A stretch of 64,000 bases of DNA from Streptomyces erythrochromogenes (GTDB lineage: Bacteria > Actinomycetota > Actinomycetes > Streptomycetales > Streptomycetaceae): positions 5,449,501-5,513,500 of the forward strand of contig NZ_CP108036.1 in the NCBI RefSeq assembly GCF_036170895.1, given 5' to 3'. A program made the translations under genes and the position numbers. Of the stretch, positions 32,384-40,372 are shown piece after piece. Position 1 is the first letter of the stretch, and each line of letters begins with the position of its first letter. The notes under the pieces were generated by a model. It saw nothing but the letters and a program-made list of their open reading frames with translations. It was not told where the DNA came from and ran no database searches.

Positions 32384-34075
32384 GTGAACGACCGACAGGA
32401 TCCGTACGACCCGTATGCCGCCCACGAGCAGCAGCTCATCGGCTACGACGCGTACGGGCGGCCGGTGTACGGCCAGGCGCCCGCGCAGCCCGCCCAGCCC
32501 GCCCAGCCCGCCCAGCAGTACGAGCAGCAGTACGGCTACGACTACCAGGGCTACGACCAGCGGCAGCCGCAGCAGTACTACCAGCAGCAGCCGGCGGCCC
32601 AGGAGTACGGGCAGCAGGAGTACACCCAGAGGCCCTCCTACGGCTACGACGCGCAGCAGGCCCCGCAGGCCCAGCAGCAGACCCAGCAGTGGATCCCGCA
32701 GCAGACGGCGCCCGAGCCCCCGGCCGCCGAGCAGCCCCCCGCCCCGGCGGAGCGGCCGGCCCCCCAGGTCCCCGAGCCGCGCCGGCCCGAGGGCGGCTCC
32801 GAGGCGGGCCGGGACTACCGCACCGAGATGTTCGCCTTCATCGACCAGCCGGACGAGGACTCCGAGGACGTCATCGACTGGCTCAAGTTCACCGAGAGCC
32901 GCACCGAACGCCGCGAGGAGGCCCGCCGCCGCGGCCGCAACCGGGTGGTCGCGCTGATCGTCGTCCTCGCGGTGTTCGTCGTCGCGGGCCTCGGCTACCT
33001 CTGGTACGCGGGCAAGCTGCCGTTCCTCGACGGTCCCGGCGGGAAGAAGACCGCCGCCACCGCGGACGCCGCGGCGCAGAAGCGCGACATGATCGTCGTG
33101 CACCTGCACAACACCAAGAAGGGCGGCACCTCCTCGGCGCTGCTCGTCGACAACGTCACCACCAAGCAGGGCGCCACCGTCCTGCTGCCGAACGCCCTCG
33201 CCGTCGCCAACCAGGACGGCACCGCCACGGCACTCGGCAAGGCGGTCGAGGAGGGCGGCCTCGGCACCCGCGAGGCCCTCGACTCGGTGCTCGGCACCCG
33301 CATCGGCGGCACCTGGCGCCTGGACACCCCCTTCCTGGAGAACCTGGTCGAGCTGGTCGGCGGCATCGAGGTCGACACCGACGCCGCGGTCCCGGCCGAC
33401 GACGCGGCCAAGACCCCGGCCGTGGCCCAGGGACAGAAGCAGAGCCTGAGCGGCCCGATGGCCGTCGCGTACGCCACGTACCGCGCCCAGGGCGAACCGG
33501 AGGCCAAGCAGCTGGAGCGCACGGGCAAGGTGCTCCACGCGGTCCTGCGCAAGTTCCCCAGTGACCCGAAGGCCGGGGCGGTCACGGTCGAGAGCATCGG
33601 CCAGATCCTCGACCCCGCGCTGAACGCGCAGACCCTCGGGGCCCTGCTGTCCAAGCTCGGCGCGCACGCCAAGGTGGGCGCGTACCGCACCGACGCCATC
33701 GCGGTGAAGGCGGACGGGACGCTCACGGAGGAGGCCAACAAGAAGGTGGTCAAGGAGGTGCTCGGCGGCTCCGCCGACGCGGCGCAGCCCGGCGCCACCC
33801 CGCGCGTCGGACTCAAGGACGCCACCGGCGACGAGAAGACGCAGGTCGCGGCGAAGGCGGCGCTGATGAACGGCGGCTACACCTTCGTGGACGGCGGCAA
33901 GGCCGACAAGACCGCGACCGCCTCGCAGATCACCTACCAGGACGACGCCCAGCGCGACCGCGCGATCGAGGTCGCCAAGACGCTGGGGCTGCCCGAGACC
34001 GTCGTGAAGAAGGCCGAGAACGTCGTGAACGCCGAGGTCGTGGTGATCCTCGGGAAGGACTACAAGCCGTCCTGA
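32384..34075 (+). CDS. LytR-CpsA-Psr-like protein with LytR_C domain (atypical)
   Basis: 563 residues. A long Gln/Tyr/Pro-rich cytosolic region (1-145, many QQY repeats) leads to a basic stretch, one membrane helix (about 186-208), an LCP-like extracytoplasmic domain (about 225-430) and a C-terminal LytR_C domain (about 460-560). LCP proteins transfer wall teichoic acids or similar polymers from lipid carrier to peptidoglycan. Position after nadD matches a Streptomyces LCP protein described as a poly-diglycosylphosphate transferase (PdtA); I infer but did not verify orthology. The Arg-rich pyrophosphate-binding motifs of classical LCP proteins (RSDT and PRD) are not evident here, so it may be regulatory. 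GTG 32384 follows GGAGAGAGGGG. Confidence 0.82.
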   Translation: MNDRQDPYDPYAAHEQQLIGYDAYGRPVYGQAPAQPAQPAQPAQQYEQQYGYDYQGYDQRQPQQYYQQQPAAQEYGQQEYTQRPSYGYDAQQAPQAQQQTQQWIPQQTAPEPPAAEQPPAPAERPAPQVPEPRRPEGGSEAGRDYRTEMFAFIDQPDEDSEDVIDWLKFTESRTERREEARRRGRNRVVALIVVLAVFVVAGLGYLWYAGKLPFLDGPGGKKTAATADAAAQKRDMIVVHLHNTKKGGTSSALLVDNVTTKQGATVLLPNALAVANQDGTATALGKAVEEGGLGTREALDSVLGTRIGGTWRLDTPFLENLVELVGGIEVDTDAAVPADDAAKTPAVAQGQKQSLSGPMAVAYATYRAQGEPEAKQLERTGKVLHAVLRKFPSDPKAGAVTVESIGQILDPALNAQTLGALLSKLGAHAKVGAYRTDAIAVKADGTLTEEANKKVVKEVLGGSADAAQPGATPRVGLKDATGDEKTQVAAKAALMNGGYTFVDGGKADKTATASQITYQDDAQRDRAIEVAKTLGLPETVVKKAENVVNAEVVVILGKDYKPS

Positions 34076-34109
34076 CCGGGCCCCGGCCCGGCCGGGGGAG
34101 CGCGGGCGC

Positions 34110-34135
34110 GCCCGCGCGGAACGTTCCGCGCGGGC
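34110..34135. terminator. 26-bp perfect palindrome after LCP gene
   Basis: 34110-34122 and 34123-34135 are exact reverse complements with an AACGTT centre, 34 bases after the stop codon. It can act as a terminator hairpin. Confidence 0.65.
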
Positions 34136-34195
34136 TCTGTCGGCGGCACATGAGACCCTTGTAAGGATCTGCCCGCCAACCCGAAAGCATGGCCA

Positions 34196-34642
34196 GTGAC
34201 CGCCACGGACCGCTCCATCGAGCTCATCACCACCGCTGCCCAGGCCGCGGCCGACCGGCTCGCGCACGACATCATCGCGTACGACGTCAGCGACGTGCTG
34301 TCGATCACCGACGCCTTCCTGCTCGCCTCGGCGCCCAACGACCGTCAGGTCAAGTCGATCGTCGACGAGATCGAGGAGCGCCTGCAGAAGGAGCTCGGCG
34401 CCAAGCCGGTGCGCCGTGAGGGCGACCGCGACGCCCGCTGGATCCTGCTCGACTACGTCGACATCGTCGTCCACGTCCAGCACAGCGAGGAGCGGGTCTT
34501 CTACGCGCTGGAGCGCCTGTGGAAGGACTGCCCGGAGATCGAGCTCCCCGAGGACGCCAAGCTCACCATCGGCAAGGCCGAGGAGCACGCCAAGCTGCGC
34601 GAGGCGACGGGCGGCGACGACCTGGACGGTGATCTGTTCTGA
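34196..34642 (+). CDS. rsfS: Ribosome silencing factor RsfS
   Basis: 148 residues of the DUF143 family, with conserved DVSDVLSITDAFLLASAPNDRQVKSI split by the usual helix turn and WILLDYVDIVVHVQ. It binds L14 on the 50S subunit and blocks subunit joining during starvation. GTG 34196; a weak promoter is probable upstream because a palindromic terminator intervenes. The stop codon TGA (34640-34642) overlaps the probable CTG start of the next gene. Confidence 0.95.
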   Translation: MTATDRSIELITTAAQAAADRLAHDIIAYDVSDVLSITDAFLLASAPNDRQVKSIVDEIEERLQKELGAKPVRREGDRDARWILLDYVDIVVHVQHSEERVFYALERLWKDCPEIELPEDAKLTIGKAEEHAKLREATGGDDLDGDLF

Positions 34643-35304
34643 GCGCGACCGACGCGGCCGCTCCGGCCAGGTCCAGCAGGAAGATCGTCCTCTGGCGGCA
34701 CGGCCAGACCTCGTGGAACCTGGAGCGGCGCTTCCAGGGCTCCACGGACATCGAGCTGACCGAGGCGGGCCTGGCGCAGGCGCGCCGCTCCGCGCGGCTG
34801 CTCGCCTCGCTGAAGCCGGACGCCATCGTCGCGTCCGACCTGAAGCGCGCCGCGGCCACCGCGGCCGAGTTGGCCGCCGTCACGGGCCTGCCCGTGACGC
34901 ACACCGAGGCGCTGCGCGAGACGTACGCCGGCGAGTGGCAGGGCCTGACGCACGAGGAGATCGTCGAGAAGTACGGCGAGCAGTACGCGGCGTGGAAGCG
35001 CGGCGAGCCGGTTCGCCGCGGCGGCGGTGAGCTGGAGACCGAGGTCGCCGACCGCGCCGCGCCCGTGGTGCTGGACCACACGGAGCGGCTGCCGTCGACC
35101 GGCACGCTCGTCGTGGTCAGCCACGGCGGCACCATCCGTACGACCATCGGCCGTCTGCTGGGTCTCGAGGCGCACGCCTGGGAGAGCCTGGGCGGGCTCT
35201 CCAACTGCTGCTGGTCCGTGCTCGGCGAGGGCGCGCGCGGCTGGCGTCTGCTGGAGCACAACGCCGGCACCCTGCCGGAACCGGTGCTCGGCGACGACGA
35301 CTGA
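34639..35304 (+). CDS. Histidine phosphatase family protein
   Basis: 221 residues. The catalytic motif WRHGQTSWN starts at residue 19 (His21), with the second His in VVSHGGTIR. It is a phosphoglycerate-mutase-like phosphatase; the substrate is unknown. Start: an in-frame TGA at 34630-34632 limits the gene upstream, and no ATG, GTG or TTG lies between it and the catalytic RHG, so translation must begin at CTG 34639 (or another rare codon). That CTG overlaps the rsfS stop as CTGA, the usual coupling geometry. A sequencing error is the alternative. Confidence 0.85.
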   Translation: MSATDAAAPARSSRKIVLWRHGQTSWNLERRFQGSTDIELTEAGLAQARRSARLLASLKPDAIVASDLKRAAATAAELAAVTGLPVTHTEALRETYAGEWQGLTHEEIVEKYGEQYAAWKRGEPVRRGGGELETEVADRAAPVVLDHTERLPSTGTLVVVSHGGTIRTTIGRLLGLEAHAWESLGGLSNCCWSVLGEGARGWRLLEHNAGTLPEPVLGDDD

Positions 35305-35345
35305 GCGGGCTCCCTGCCGCTTCCCACCGGGGCTCCGACCCGGAT

Positions 35346-35375
35346 TTCACTTTCCGGCTGGTCACAGGCTAGAGT
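35346..35375 (+). promoter_or_regulatory. Promoter of first tRNA-Ala
   Basis: TTCACT (35346-35351), 18 bp, TAGAGT (35370-35375), 54 bases before the tRNA. Confidence 0.45.
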
Positions 35376-35428
35376 TCTTCTTGTTCGCAGCGAAGAACGC
35401 CGGAGACGGGGGAAGCGCAGCGGAGAGC

Positions 35429-35501
35429 GGGGCTATAGCTCAGTTGGTAGAGCGCCTGCATGGCATGCAGGAGGTCAGGAGTTCAATTCTCCTTAGCTCC
35501 A
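35429..35501 (+). tRNA. tRNA-Ala (GGC anticodon), copy 1
   Basis: 73 nt, CCA not encoded. Acceptor stem GGGGCTA pairs with TAGCTCC and includes the G3-U70 wobble that marks alanine tRNAs. D-arm GCTCAGTTGGTAGAGC, anticodon stem CCTGC/GCAGG with loop ATGGCAT (anticodon GGC), T-arm with GGAGTTCAATTCTCC, discriminator A. Confidence 0.97.
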
Positions 35502-35506
35502 CAATC

Positions 35507-35545
35507 AGGATCCCGTCCCCAAGTGGGGGCGGGATCCTTGTTTTT
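35507..35545 (+). terminator. Intrinsic terminator after tRNA-Ala copy 1
   Basis: A 14-bp stem (35507-35520 with 35525-35538, one G-T pair) and AAGT loop, followed by TGTTTTT. Confidence 0.9.
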
Positions 35546-35644
35546 ATACCCTTTGCGTTTGCTGACCTGGCCCGCACCGGCGTGGCAGAATCGGACGGCC
35601 GGAGGGGGAGTCGACGGCCCGACGCGGGAGGGAGTCGCGAACGG

Positions 35645-35878
35645 ATGGGTGCACACCGGCGCCGGTGCGACTGGTGCAACAACGGGACGCCGATCGTGCG
35701 GGACATGGACCCGGTCAACCCCGACTACCAGTACTGGTGCGAGGAATGCGCGCGGGCGCTGATCATAAAGGGCGACCCGATCGAGACGTACCGCGAGCTG
35801 GAAGGGGAGCCGATCTACGGGCGGCTGCTCGACGAGCACTGCACGCTCAAACGCTTCTACCAGTTCGCGAGAGCGTGA
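35645..35878 (+). CDS. Small Cys4 zinc-ribbon-like protein (77 aa)
   Basis: 77 residues. C8-x2-C11 and C32-x2-C35 form a probable treble-clef or ribbon zinc site, followed by a helical GDPIETYRELEGEPIYGRLL segment. I recall this as conserved in Streptomyces but without assigned function. ATG 35645 has GGGAGGGAG about ten bases upstream. It lies alone between two identical tRNA-Ala genes and is followed by a small terminator (35909-35927). Confidence 0.72.
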   Translation: MGAHRRRCDWCNNGTPIVRDMDPVNPDYQYWCEECARALIIKGDPIETYRELEGEPIYGRLLDEHCTLKRFYQFARA

Positions 35879-35908
35879 CAGACTACGCAAATCGGACATG
35901 GCCCTTGG

Positions 35909-35927
35909 TCGGTGGAAACCGATTTTT
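35909..35927 (+). terminator. Small intrinsic terminator after the Cys4 gene
   Basis: TCGGT-GGAA-ACCGA followed by TTTTT. It sits inside a larger inverted repeat (ATGGCCCT..GGTC with GACCAGGGCCAT, about 35899-35940). Confidence 0.7.
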
Positions 35928-35953
35928 GGACCAGGGCCATGACCGTGTAATGT
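35926..35953 (+). promoter_or_regulatory. Promoter of second tRNA-Ala
   Basis: TTGGAC (35926-35931), 16 bp, TAATGT (35948-35953), overlapping the preceding terminator. Confidence 0.55.
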
Positions 35954-36008
35954 TTGGGACGTCGCCAAGGGGAACCGGCAAGGGAAACCGAAGCGGCAAA
36001 CAGGGCAA

Positions 36009-36081
36009 GGGGCTATAGCTCAGTTGGTAGAGCGCCTGCATGGCATGCAGGAGGTCAGGAGTTCAATTCTCCTTAGCTCCA
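36009..36081 (+). tRNA. tRNA-Ala (GGC anticodon), copy 2
   Basis: Identical over all 73 nt to the tRNA at 35429-35501, 580 bp away. Flanks differ, so only the tRNA itself (plus about two bases) is duplicated. Confidence 0.97.
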
Positions 36082-36088
36082 CAGTGAA

Positions 36089-36121
36089 GAAGCGGGCCAC
36101 CCGGATCGGGTGGCCCGCTTC
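36089..36121 (+). terminator. Terminator after tRNA-Ala copy 2
   Basis: A perfect 15-bp stem (36089-36103 with 36107-36121), three-base loop GAT, weak T content after it. Confidence 0.8.
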
Positions 36122-36171
36122 TCGTTGTGTCAGCCGGCGGAACGGCTGAGCGCCGGCGGGGGCCGCTGCGG

Positions 36172-36177
36172 TACCCT
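36172..36177 (+). promoter_or_regulatory. -10 element (TACCCT) of the leuS transcript
   Basis: Ends six bases before the leader peptide ATG (36184), so the leader peptide would be translated from a leaderless start. Confidence 0.5.
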
Positions 36178-36183
36178 GACGCC

Positions 36184-36222
36184 ATGCGTGCCGTACGCCT
36201 CCTGCTTACCGAGCCGCGCTGA
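36184..36222 (+). CDS. leuS leader peptide ([12 protein letters not shown])
   Basis: A 12-codon open frame with three consecutive Leu codons (CTC CTG CTT, 36199-36207), directly followed by alternative RNA structures and an intrinsic terminator, then leuS. This is the layout of a ribosome-mediated transcription attenuator sensing charged tRNA-Leu. Attenuators before leuS have been predicted comparatively in some Streptomyces. Confidence 0.75.
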   Translation: MRAVRLLLTEPR

Positions 36223-36285
36223 ACAGTACCGACCTTCGAACGGTCGGCCTCGGCGCGGCGCCCCCTCCTGTGCGAGGGGTTTTTT
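36213..36285 (+). promoter_or_regulatory. Transcription attenuator of leuS with intrinsic terminator
   Basis: The terminator is CCCCTC (36262-36267) with GAGGGG (36274-36279) followed by six T (36280-36285), rare in this genome. Competing pairs: CCTCG (36248-36252) with CGAGG (36273-36277) would break it. GCCGCGC (36213-36219, end of the leader peptide) with GCGCGGC (36253-36259) would release it. A local hairpin CCGACC/GGTCGG (36229-36247) lies between. Confidence 0.75.
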
Positions 36286-36335
36286 CGTTTGGGCAGGCAG
36301 AGACGGCAGAGACGATCGATGGAGCTTCAGAAATC

Positions 36336-39200
36336 ATGAGCGAGACGAACACCCCGGCCCCCGAGGCGGCCGAGGCGCACCGCTACACGGCTGCCATGGC
36401 CGCCGACATCGAGGCACGCTGGCAGGACGTATGGGACGCGCAGGGCACGTACGAGGCCCCGAACCCGACCGGTGACCTGGCCGGGGACCCTGCGGTCGTC
36501 GCGCGGCCCAAGAAGTTCATCATGGACATGTTCCCGTACCCGTCCGGTGCGGGCCTGCACGTCGGTCACCCGCTCGGGTACATCGCCACCGACGTCTACG
36601 CCCGCCACCAGCGGATGACCGGCCACAACGTCCTGCACACCCTGGGATTCGACGCCTTCGGCCTGCCGGCCGAGCAGTACGCCGTGCAGACCGGCACGCA
36701 CCCGCGCGTGTCGACCGAGGCCAACATCGAGAACATGAAGCTCCAGCTGCGCCGGCTGGGCCTGGGCCACGACAAGCGCCGGTCGTTCGCCACGATCGAC
36801 CCGGACTACTACAAGTGGACCCAGTGGATCTTCCTGCAGATCTACAACTCCTGGTACGACGCGGACGCGAAGAAGGCCCGGCCGATCGCCGAGCTGGTCG
36901 CCGCCTTCGAGGACGGCTCCCGTGAGGTCCCGGGCGGCCGCGCCTGGGCCGGGCTGACCGCGGCCGAGCGGGCCGACGTACTGAACGGCTTCCGGCTGGC
37001 GTACTCCTCCGACGCGCCCGTCAACTGGTGCCCCGGGCTGGGCACCGTACTGGCCAACGAGGAAGTCACCGCCGACGGCCGCTCCGAGCGCGGCAACTTC
37101 CCGGTCTTCAAGTCCAAGCTGAGCCAGTGGAACATGCGGATCACCGCGTACGCCGACCGGCTGCTGGACGACCTGGACGCGCTGGACTGGCCCGAGGCCA
37201 TCAAGCTGCAGCAGCGCAACTGGATCGGCCGCAGTGAGGGCGCGCGCGTCGACTTCGCGCTGGGCGACGAGGCCATCACCGTCTTCACCACCCGCCCGGA
37301 CACCCTGTTCGGCGCCACCTACATGGTGCTGGCGCCCGAGCACCCGCTGGTCGAGAAGTTCATCCCGGCCGCCTGGCCCGAGGGCACCCACGACGTGTGG
37401 ACCGGCGGGCACGCCACGCCGGCCGAGGCCGTCACCGCCTACCGCAAGCAGGCCGCCTCGAAGTCGGACGTCGAGCGCCAGGCCGAGGCGAAGGACAAGA
37501 CCGGCGTCTTCACCGGCGAGTACGCGATCAACCCGGTCAGCGGCGACAAGGTCCCGGTCTTCATCGCCGACTACGTCCTGATGGGCTACGGCACCGGCGC
37601 GATCATGGCCGTTCCGGCGCACGACAGCCGGGACTTCGAGTTCGCGCGCGCCTTCGAGCTGCCGATGCGCTGCGTCGTGCAGCCCTCGGACGGCCGTGGC
37701 ACCGACCCGGCCGAGTGGGACGACGCCTTCGCCTCCTACGACGCGAAGCTGGTCAACTCCACGGGCGAGGGCATCTCGCTGGACGGCCTGGGGGTCGTCG
37801 AGGCGAAGGCCGCGATCACCGAATGGCTGGCCGAGCGCGGCATCGGCGAGGGGACGGTCAACTTCCGCCTGCGCGACTGGCTGTTCAGCCGCCAGCGGTA
37901 CTGGGGCGAGCCCTTCCCGATCGTCTACGACGAGGACGGCGTCGCGCACTCCCTGCCCGAGTCGATGCTGCCGCTGGAGCTGCCGGAGGTCGAGGACTAC
38001 TCGCCGCGCACCTTCGAGCCGGACGACGCGGACTCCCAGCCGGAGACCCCGCTGTCGCGCAAGGCCGACTGGGTCAACGTCGAGCTGGACCTGGGCGACG
38101 GCGTGAAGTCCTACCGGCGCGAGACCAACACCATGCCCAACTGGGCCGGTTCCTGCTGGTACGAGCTGCGCTACCTGGACCCGAACAACTCCTCCGCGCT
38201 GGTGGACCCGGAGGTCGAGCAGTACTGGATGGGCCCCCGCGAGGGCGCTCCGCACGGCGGTGTCGACCTGTACGTGGGCGGCGCCGAGCACGCGGTGCTG
38301 CACCTGCTGTACGCCCGCTTCTGGTCGAAGGTGCTGTTCGACCTGGGCCACGTGTCGTCGGTGGAGCCGTTCCACAAGCTGTTCAACCAGGGCATGATCC
38401 AGGCCTACGTCTACCGCGACGAGCGCGGCTTCCCGGTCACGGCCACCGAGGTCGAGGAGCGCGACGGCAAGTTCTTCTTCGAGGGCGAGCCGGTCAAGCG
38501 CGAGCTGGGCAAGATGGGCAAGTCCCTGCGCAACGCCGTCACGCCGGACGAGATCTGTGAGGAGTACGGGGCCGACACGCTGCGCCTGTACGAGATGGCG
38601 ATGGGTCCGCTGGACGTCTCCCGTCCGTGGGACACCCGCGCGGTGGTCGGCCAGTACCGGCTGCTGCAGCGCCTGTGGCGCAACATCGTGGACGAGGAGA
38701 CCGGCGCGGTCACCGTCGTGGACGGCGAGCCCGCCGAGGACACCCTGCGTGCGCTGCACAAGGCCATCGACGGCGCCGGCTCGGACATGGCTGGGCTGCG
38801 GTTCAACACCGCCATCGCCAAGATCACCGAGCTGAACAACGCGCTGACGAAGGCGGGCCGCCCGCTGGAGCGCTCGGTCGCCGAGCGGCTGGTGCTGCTG
38901 GTCGCCCCGCTGGCCCCGCACATCGCGGAGGAGCTGTGGCACCGGCTGGGCCACAGCGAGTCCGTGGTCCACCAGGACTTCCCGGTCGCGGACCCGGCGT
39001 ACGTCGTGGACGAGAGCGTCACGTGCGTCGTCCAGGTCAAGGGCAAGGTCAAGGCGCGGCTGGAGGTGCCGCCGACGATCACGGACGCCGAGCTGGAGCA
39101 GCTGGCCGTGAACGACGCCGGTGTCGTGGCGGCGCTGGGCGGCGCGGAGATCCGCAAGGTGATCGTGCGCGCGCCGAAGCTGGTGAACATCGTCATCTGA
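36336..39200 (+). CDS. leuS: Leucyl-tRNA synthetase
   Basis: 954 residues, class I aminoacyl-tRNA synthetase. The HIGH signature is HVGH (75-78) in [15 protein letters not shown], and the KMSKS signature is KMGKS (about 726-730). The large editing (CP1) insertion lies at about 250-450 and the anticodon-binding domain near the C-terminus. It charges tRNA-Leu in the cytosol. ATG 36336 has GGAG at 36321-36324. Expression is probably controlled by the upstream Leu-rich leader peptide and attenuator. Confidence 0.97.
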   Translation: MSETNTPAPEAAEAHRYTAAMAADIEARWQDVWDAQGTYEAPNPTGDLAGDPAVVARPKKFIMDMFPYPSGAGLHVGHPLGYIATDVYARHQRMTGHNVLHTLGFDAFGLPAEQYAVQTGTHPRVSTEANIENMKLQLRRLGLGHDKRRSFATIDPDYYKWTQWIFLQIYNSWYDADAKKARPIAELVAAFEDGSREVPGGRAWAGLTAAERADVLNGFRLAYSSDAPVNWCPGLGTVLANEEVTADGRSERGNFPVFKSKLSQWNMRITAYADRLLDDLDALDWPEAIKLQQRNWIGRSEGARVDFALGDEAITVFTTRPDTLFGATYMVLAPEHPLVEKFIPAAWPEGTHDVWTGGHATPAEAVTAYRKQAASKSDVERQAEAKDKTGVFTGEYAINPVSGDKVPVFIADYVLMGYGTGAIMAVPAHDSRDFEFARAFELPMRCVVQPSDGRGTDPAEWDDAFASYDAKLVNSTGEGISLDGLGVVEAKAAITEWLAERGIGEGTVNFRLRDWLFSRQRYWGEPFPIVYDEDGVAHSLPESMLPLELPEVEDYSPRTFEPDDADSQPETPLSRKADWVNVELDLGDGVKSYRRETNTMPNWAGSCWYELRYLDPNNSSALVDPEVEQYWMGPREGAPHGGVDLYVGGAEHAVLHLLYARFWSKVLFDLGHVSSVEPFHKLFNQGMIQAYVYRDERGFPVTATEVEERDGKFFFEGEPVKRELGKMGKSLRNAVTPDEICEEYGADTLRLYEMAMGPLDVSRPWDTRAVVGQYRLLQRLWRNIVDEETGAVTVVDGEPAEDTLRALHKAIDGAGSDMAGLRFNTAIAKITELNNALTKAGRPLERSVAERLVLLVAPLAPHIAEELWHRLGHSESVVHQDFPVADPAYVVDESVTCVVQVKGKVKARLEVPPTITDAELEQLAVNDAGVVAALGGAEIRKVIVRAPKLVNIVI

Positions 39201-39335
39201 GCAGCCGGAAGGCGCGCCACCCCTGCATGGGGGAGATCCCGTACGGGCAGGTTGGGGGTTCGAATGGAACCCCTCGCCTGCCCGTGGCGTTTACCGTGGA
39301 GGGGAAGAACCGACGCCTGGGGAAAGGGGCCCGTC

Positions 39336-40052
39336 ATGGAGGCCGCGTTGATCATCTTCGCGCTGATGTTGCTGACCGTTGTCGGCCTCGGCGCGTACCT
39401 CACGGTCAAGGCGGTGGGCGCGGCCAAGCGGGGTGTGGAGCGCACCGTCGCCCAGGCGCGGCGCAGTGTGGAGGACACCACGCTGCGCGCCAAGAGCTTC
39501 GGCCAGGTCGGAGTGGCGGGGGCGCTGGCGCAGCTGCGGCTGGACCTGCGCACGTCGATGCGCGCCACCCAGCAGGCGCTGGCCGAGGGCGCCCAGACGG
39601 ACGCCTCGCTGCGGGAGTCCCTCGGGCTGTTCGAACGGCTGAGCACCCACGGGCACGAGCTCGACGGGGAGCTGAAGCGGCTGGAGCAGGAGCCCGACCG
39701 GCAGCGCACCGCCGAGCTCCTGCCGGATCTGCGCGAGCGCGCATCCAAGATCATCCAGGCGGCGGACTCGCTGCGGTGGGCTGCCCGCGACCGGGCCCGG
39801 CGCTTCGCGGAGGACGAGATCTCCCTGCTGTCGGAGCAGATCGAGATGGAGTCGGGCGCACTGCGCGACTGGTCCCGTGAACCGGTGGACGACCTGGCGG
39901 CGGCGGCCGCCGAGTGGGACGCGGCCCAGGCCGCGGCGCCGACCCCGACCCCGAACCCGACGCCCACGCCCCCGCCGGCGGCCCTGAACCCGCCGACCCC
40001 GACGATGCAGTACCCGTGGCAGAAGGCCCCCCGCCCGGAAAGCGCCGGCTGA
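39336..40052 (+). CDS. Membrane-anchored coiled-coil protein, unknown function
   Basis: 238 residues. One N-terminal membrane helix (about 3-25, LIIFALMLLTVVGLGAYLTV), then a long charged helical region (about 30-190) with coiled-coil character, and a Pro/Thr-rich C-terminal tail (PTPNPTPTPPP). ATG 39336 has GGAAAGGGG upstream; the longer open frame from 39252 lacks a site. I do not recognise a family beyond conservation next to leuS and degV in Streptomyces as I recall it. Confidence 0.7.
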   Translation: MEAALIIFALMLLTVVGLGAYLTVKAVGAAKRGVERTVAQARRSVEDTTLRAKSFGQVGVAGALAQLRLDLRTSMRATQQALAEGAQTDASLRESLGLFERLSTHGHELDGELKRLEQEPDRQRTAELLPDLRERASKIIQAADSLRWAARDRARRFAEDEISLLSEQIEMESGALRDWSREPVDDLAAAAAEWDAAQAAAPTPTPNPTPTPPPAALNPPTPTMQYPWQKAPRPESAG

Positions 40053-40129
40053 GCGAGCCCTACGCCACTGCCGGGTACCCGCCCGGTGTCCACCGGGCGC
40101 GCCGGGTGAGAGCCCCTGCGGACCCGTGG

Positions 40130-40285
40130 TGGGCCCTGGGCCCGGGGCTGGAGGGGGCGGAGCCCCTCAGGGGTCCGGGGGGCCCGGGGCGAGGCCCGGG
40201 AGCGGGTTCTCGGGCGCAGCCCCGGGTTTCGGGAAGGGGCGGGGCGGGGAGAGCCCCGCAGGGCCCCGGAGGCCCCGGCGCAGAG
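40130..40285. repeat. GC-rich intergenic repeat (copy B)
   Basis: Shares GGGGCGGGGCGGGGAGAG and the nearby GCCCCGGG words with 27030-27150. The 320-bp gap between the coiled-coil gene and degV holds this block and the degV promoter, no gene. Confidence 0.55.
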
Positions 40286-40359
40286 CGCCCGCCACGCGCT
40301 CCGTATGCTCTGCCCACCTCCCGGCAGGGGCCCGGCTGCCGTCCCGCCCCCGCGAGCGG

Positions 40360-40365
40360 TAACCT
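40360..40365 (+). promoter_or_regulatory. -10 element (TAACCT) for degV, leaderless
   Basis: TAACCT ends seven bases before ATG 40373, with no Shine-Dalgarno. Confidence 0.5.
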
Positions 40366-40372
40366 CCGCCTC

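Noticed and set aside
35429..36081. tRNA pair as attL/attR of an integrated element
   Set aside because: No integrase or excisionase; the middle segment is a 77-aa gene with core-like composition.
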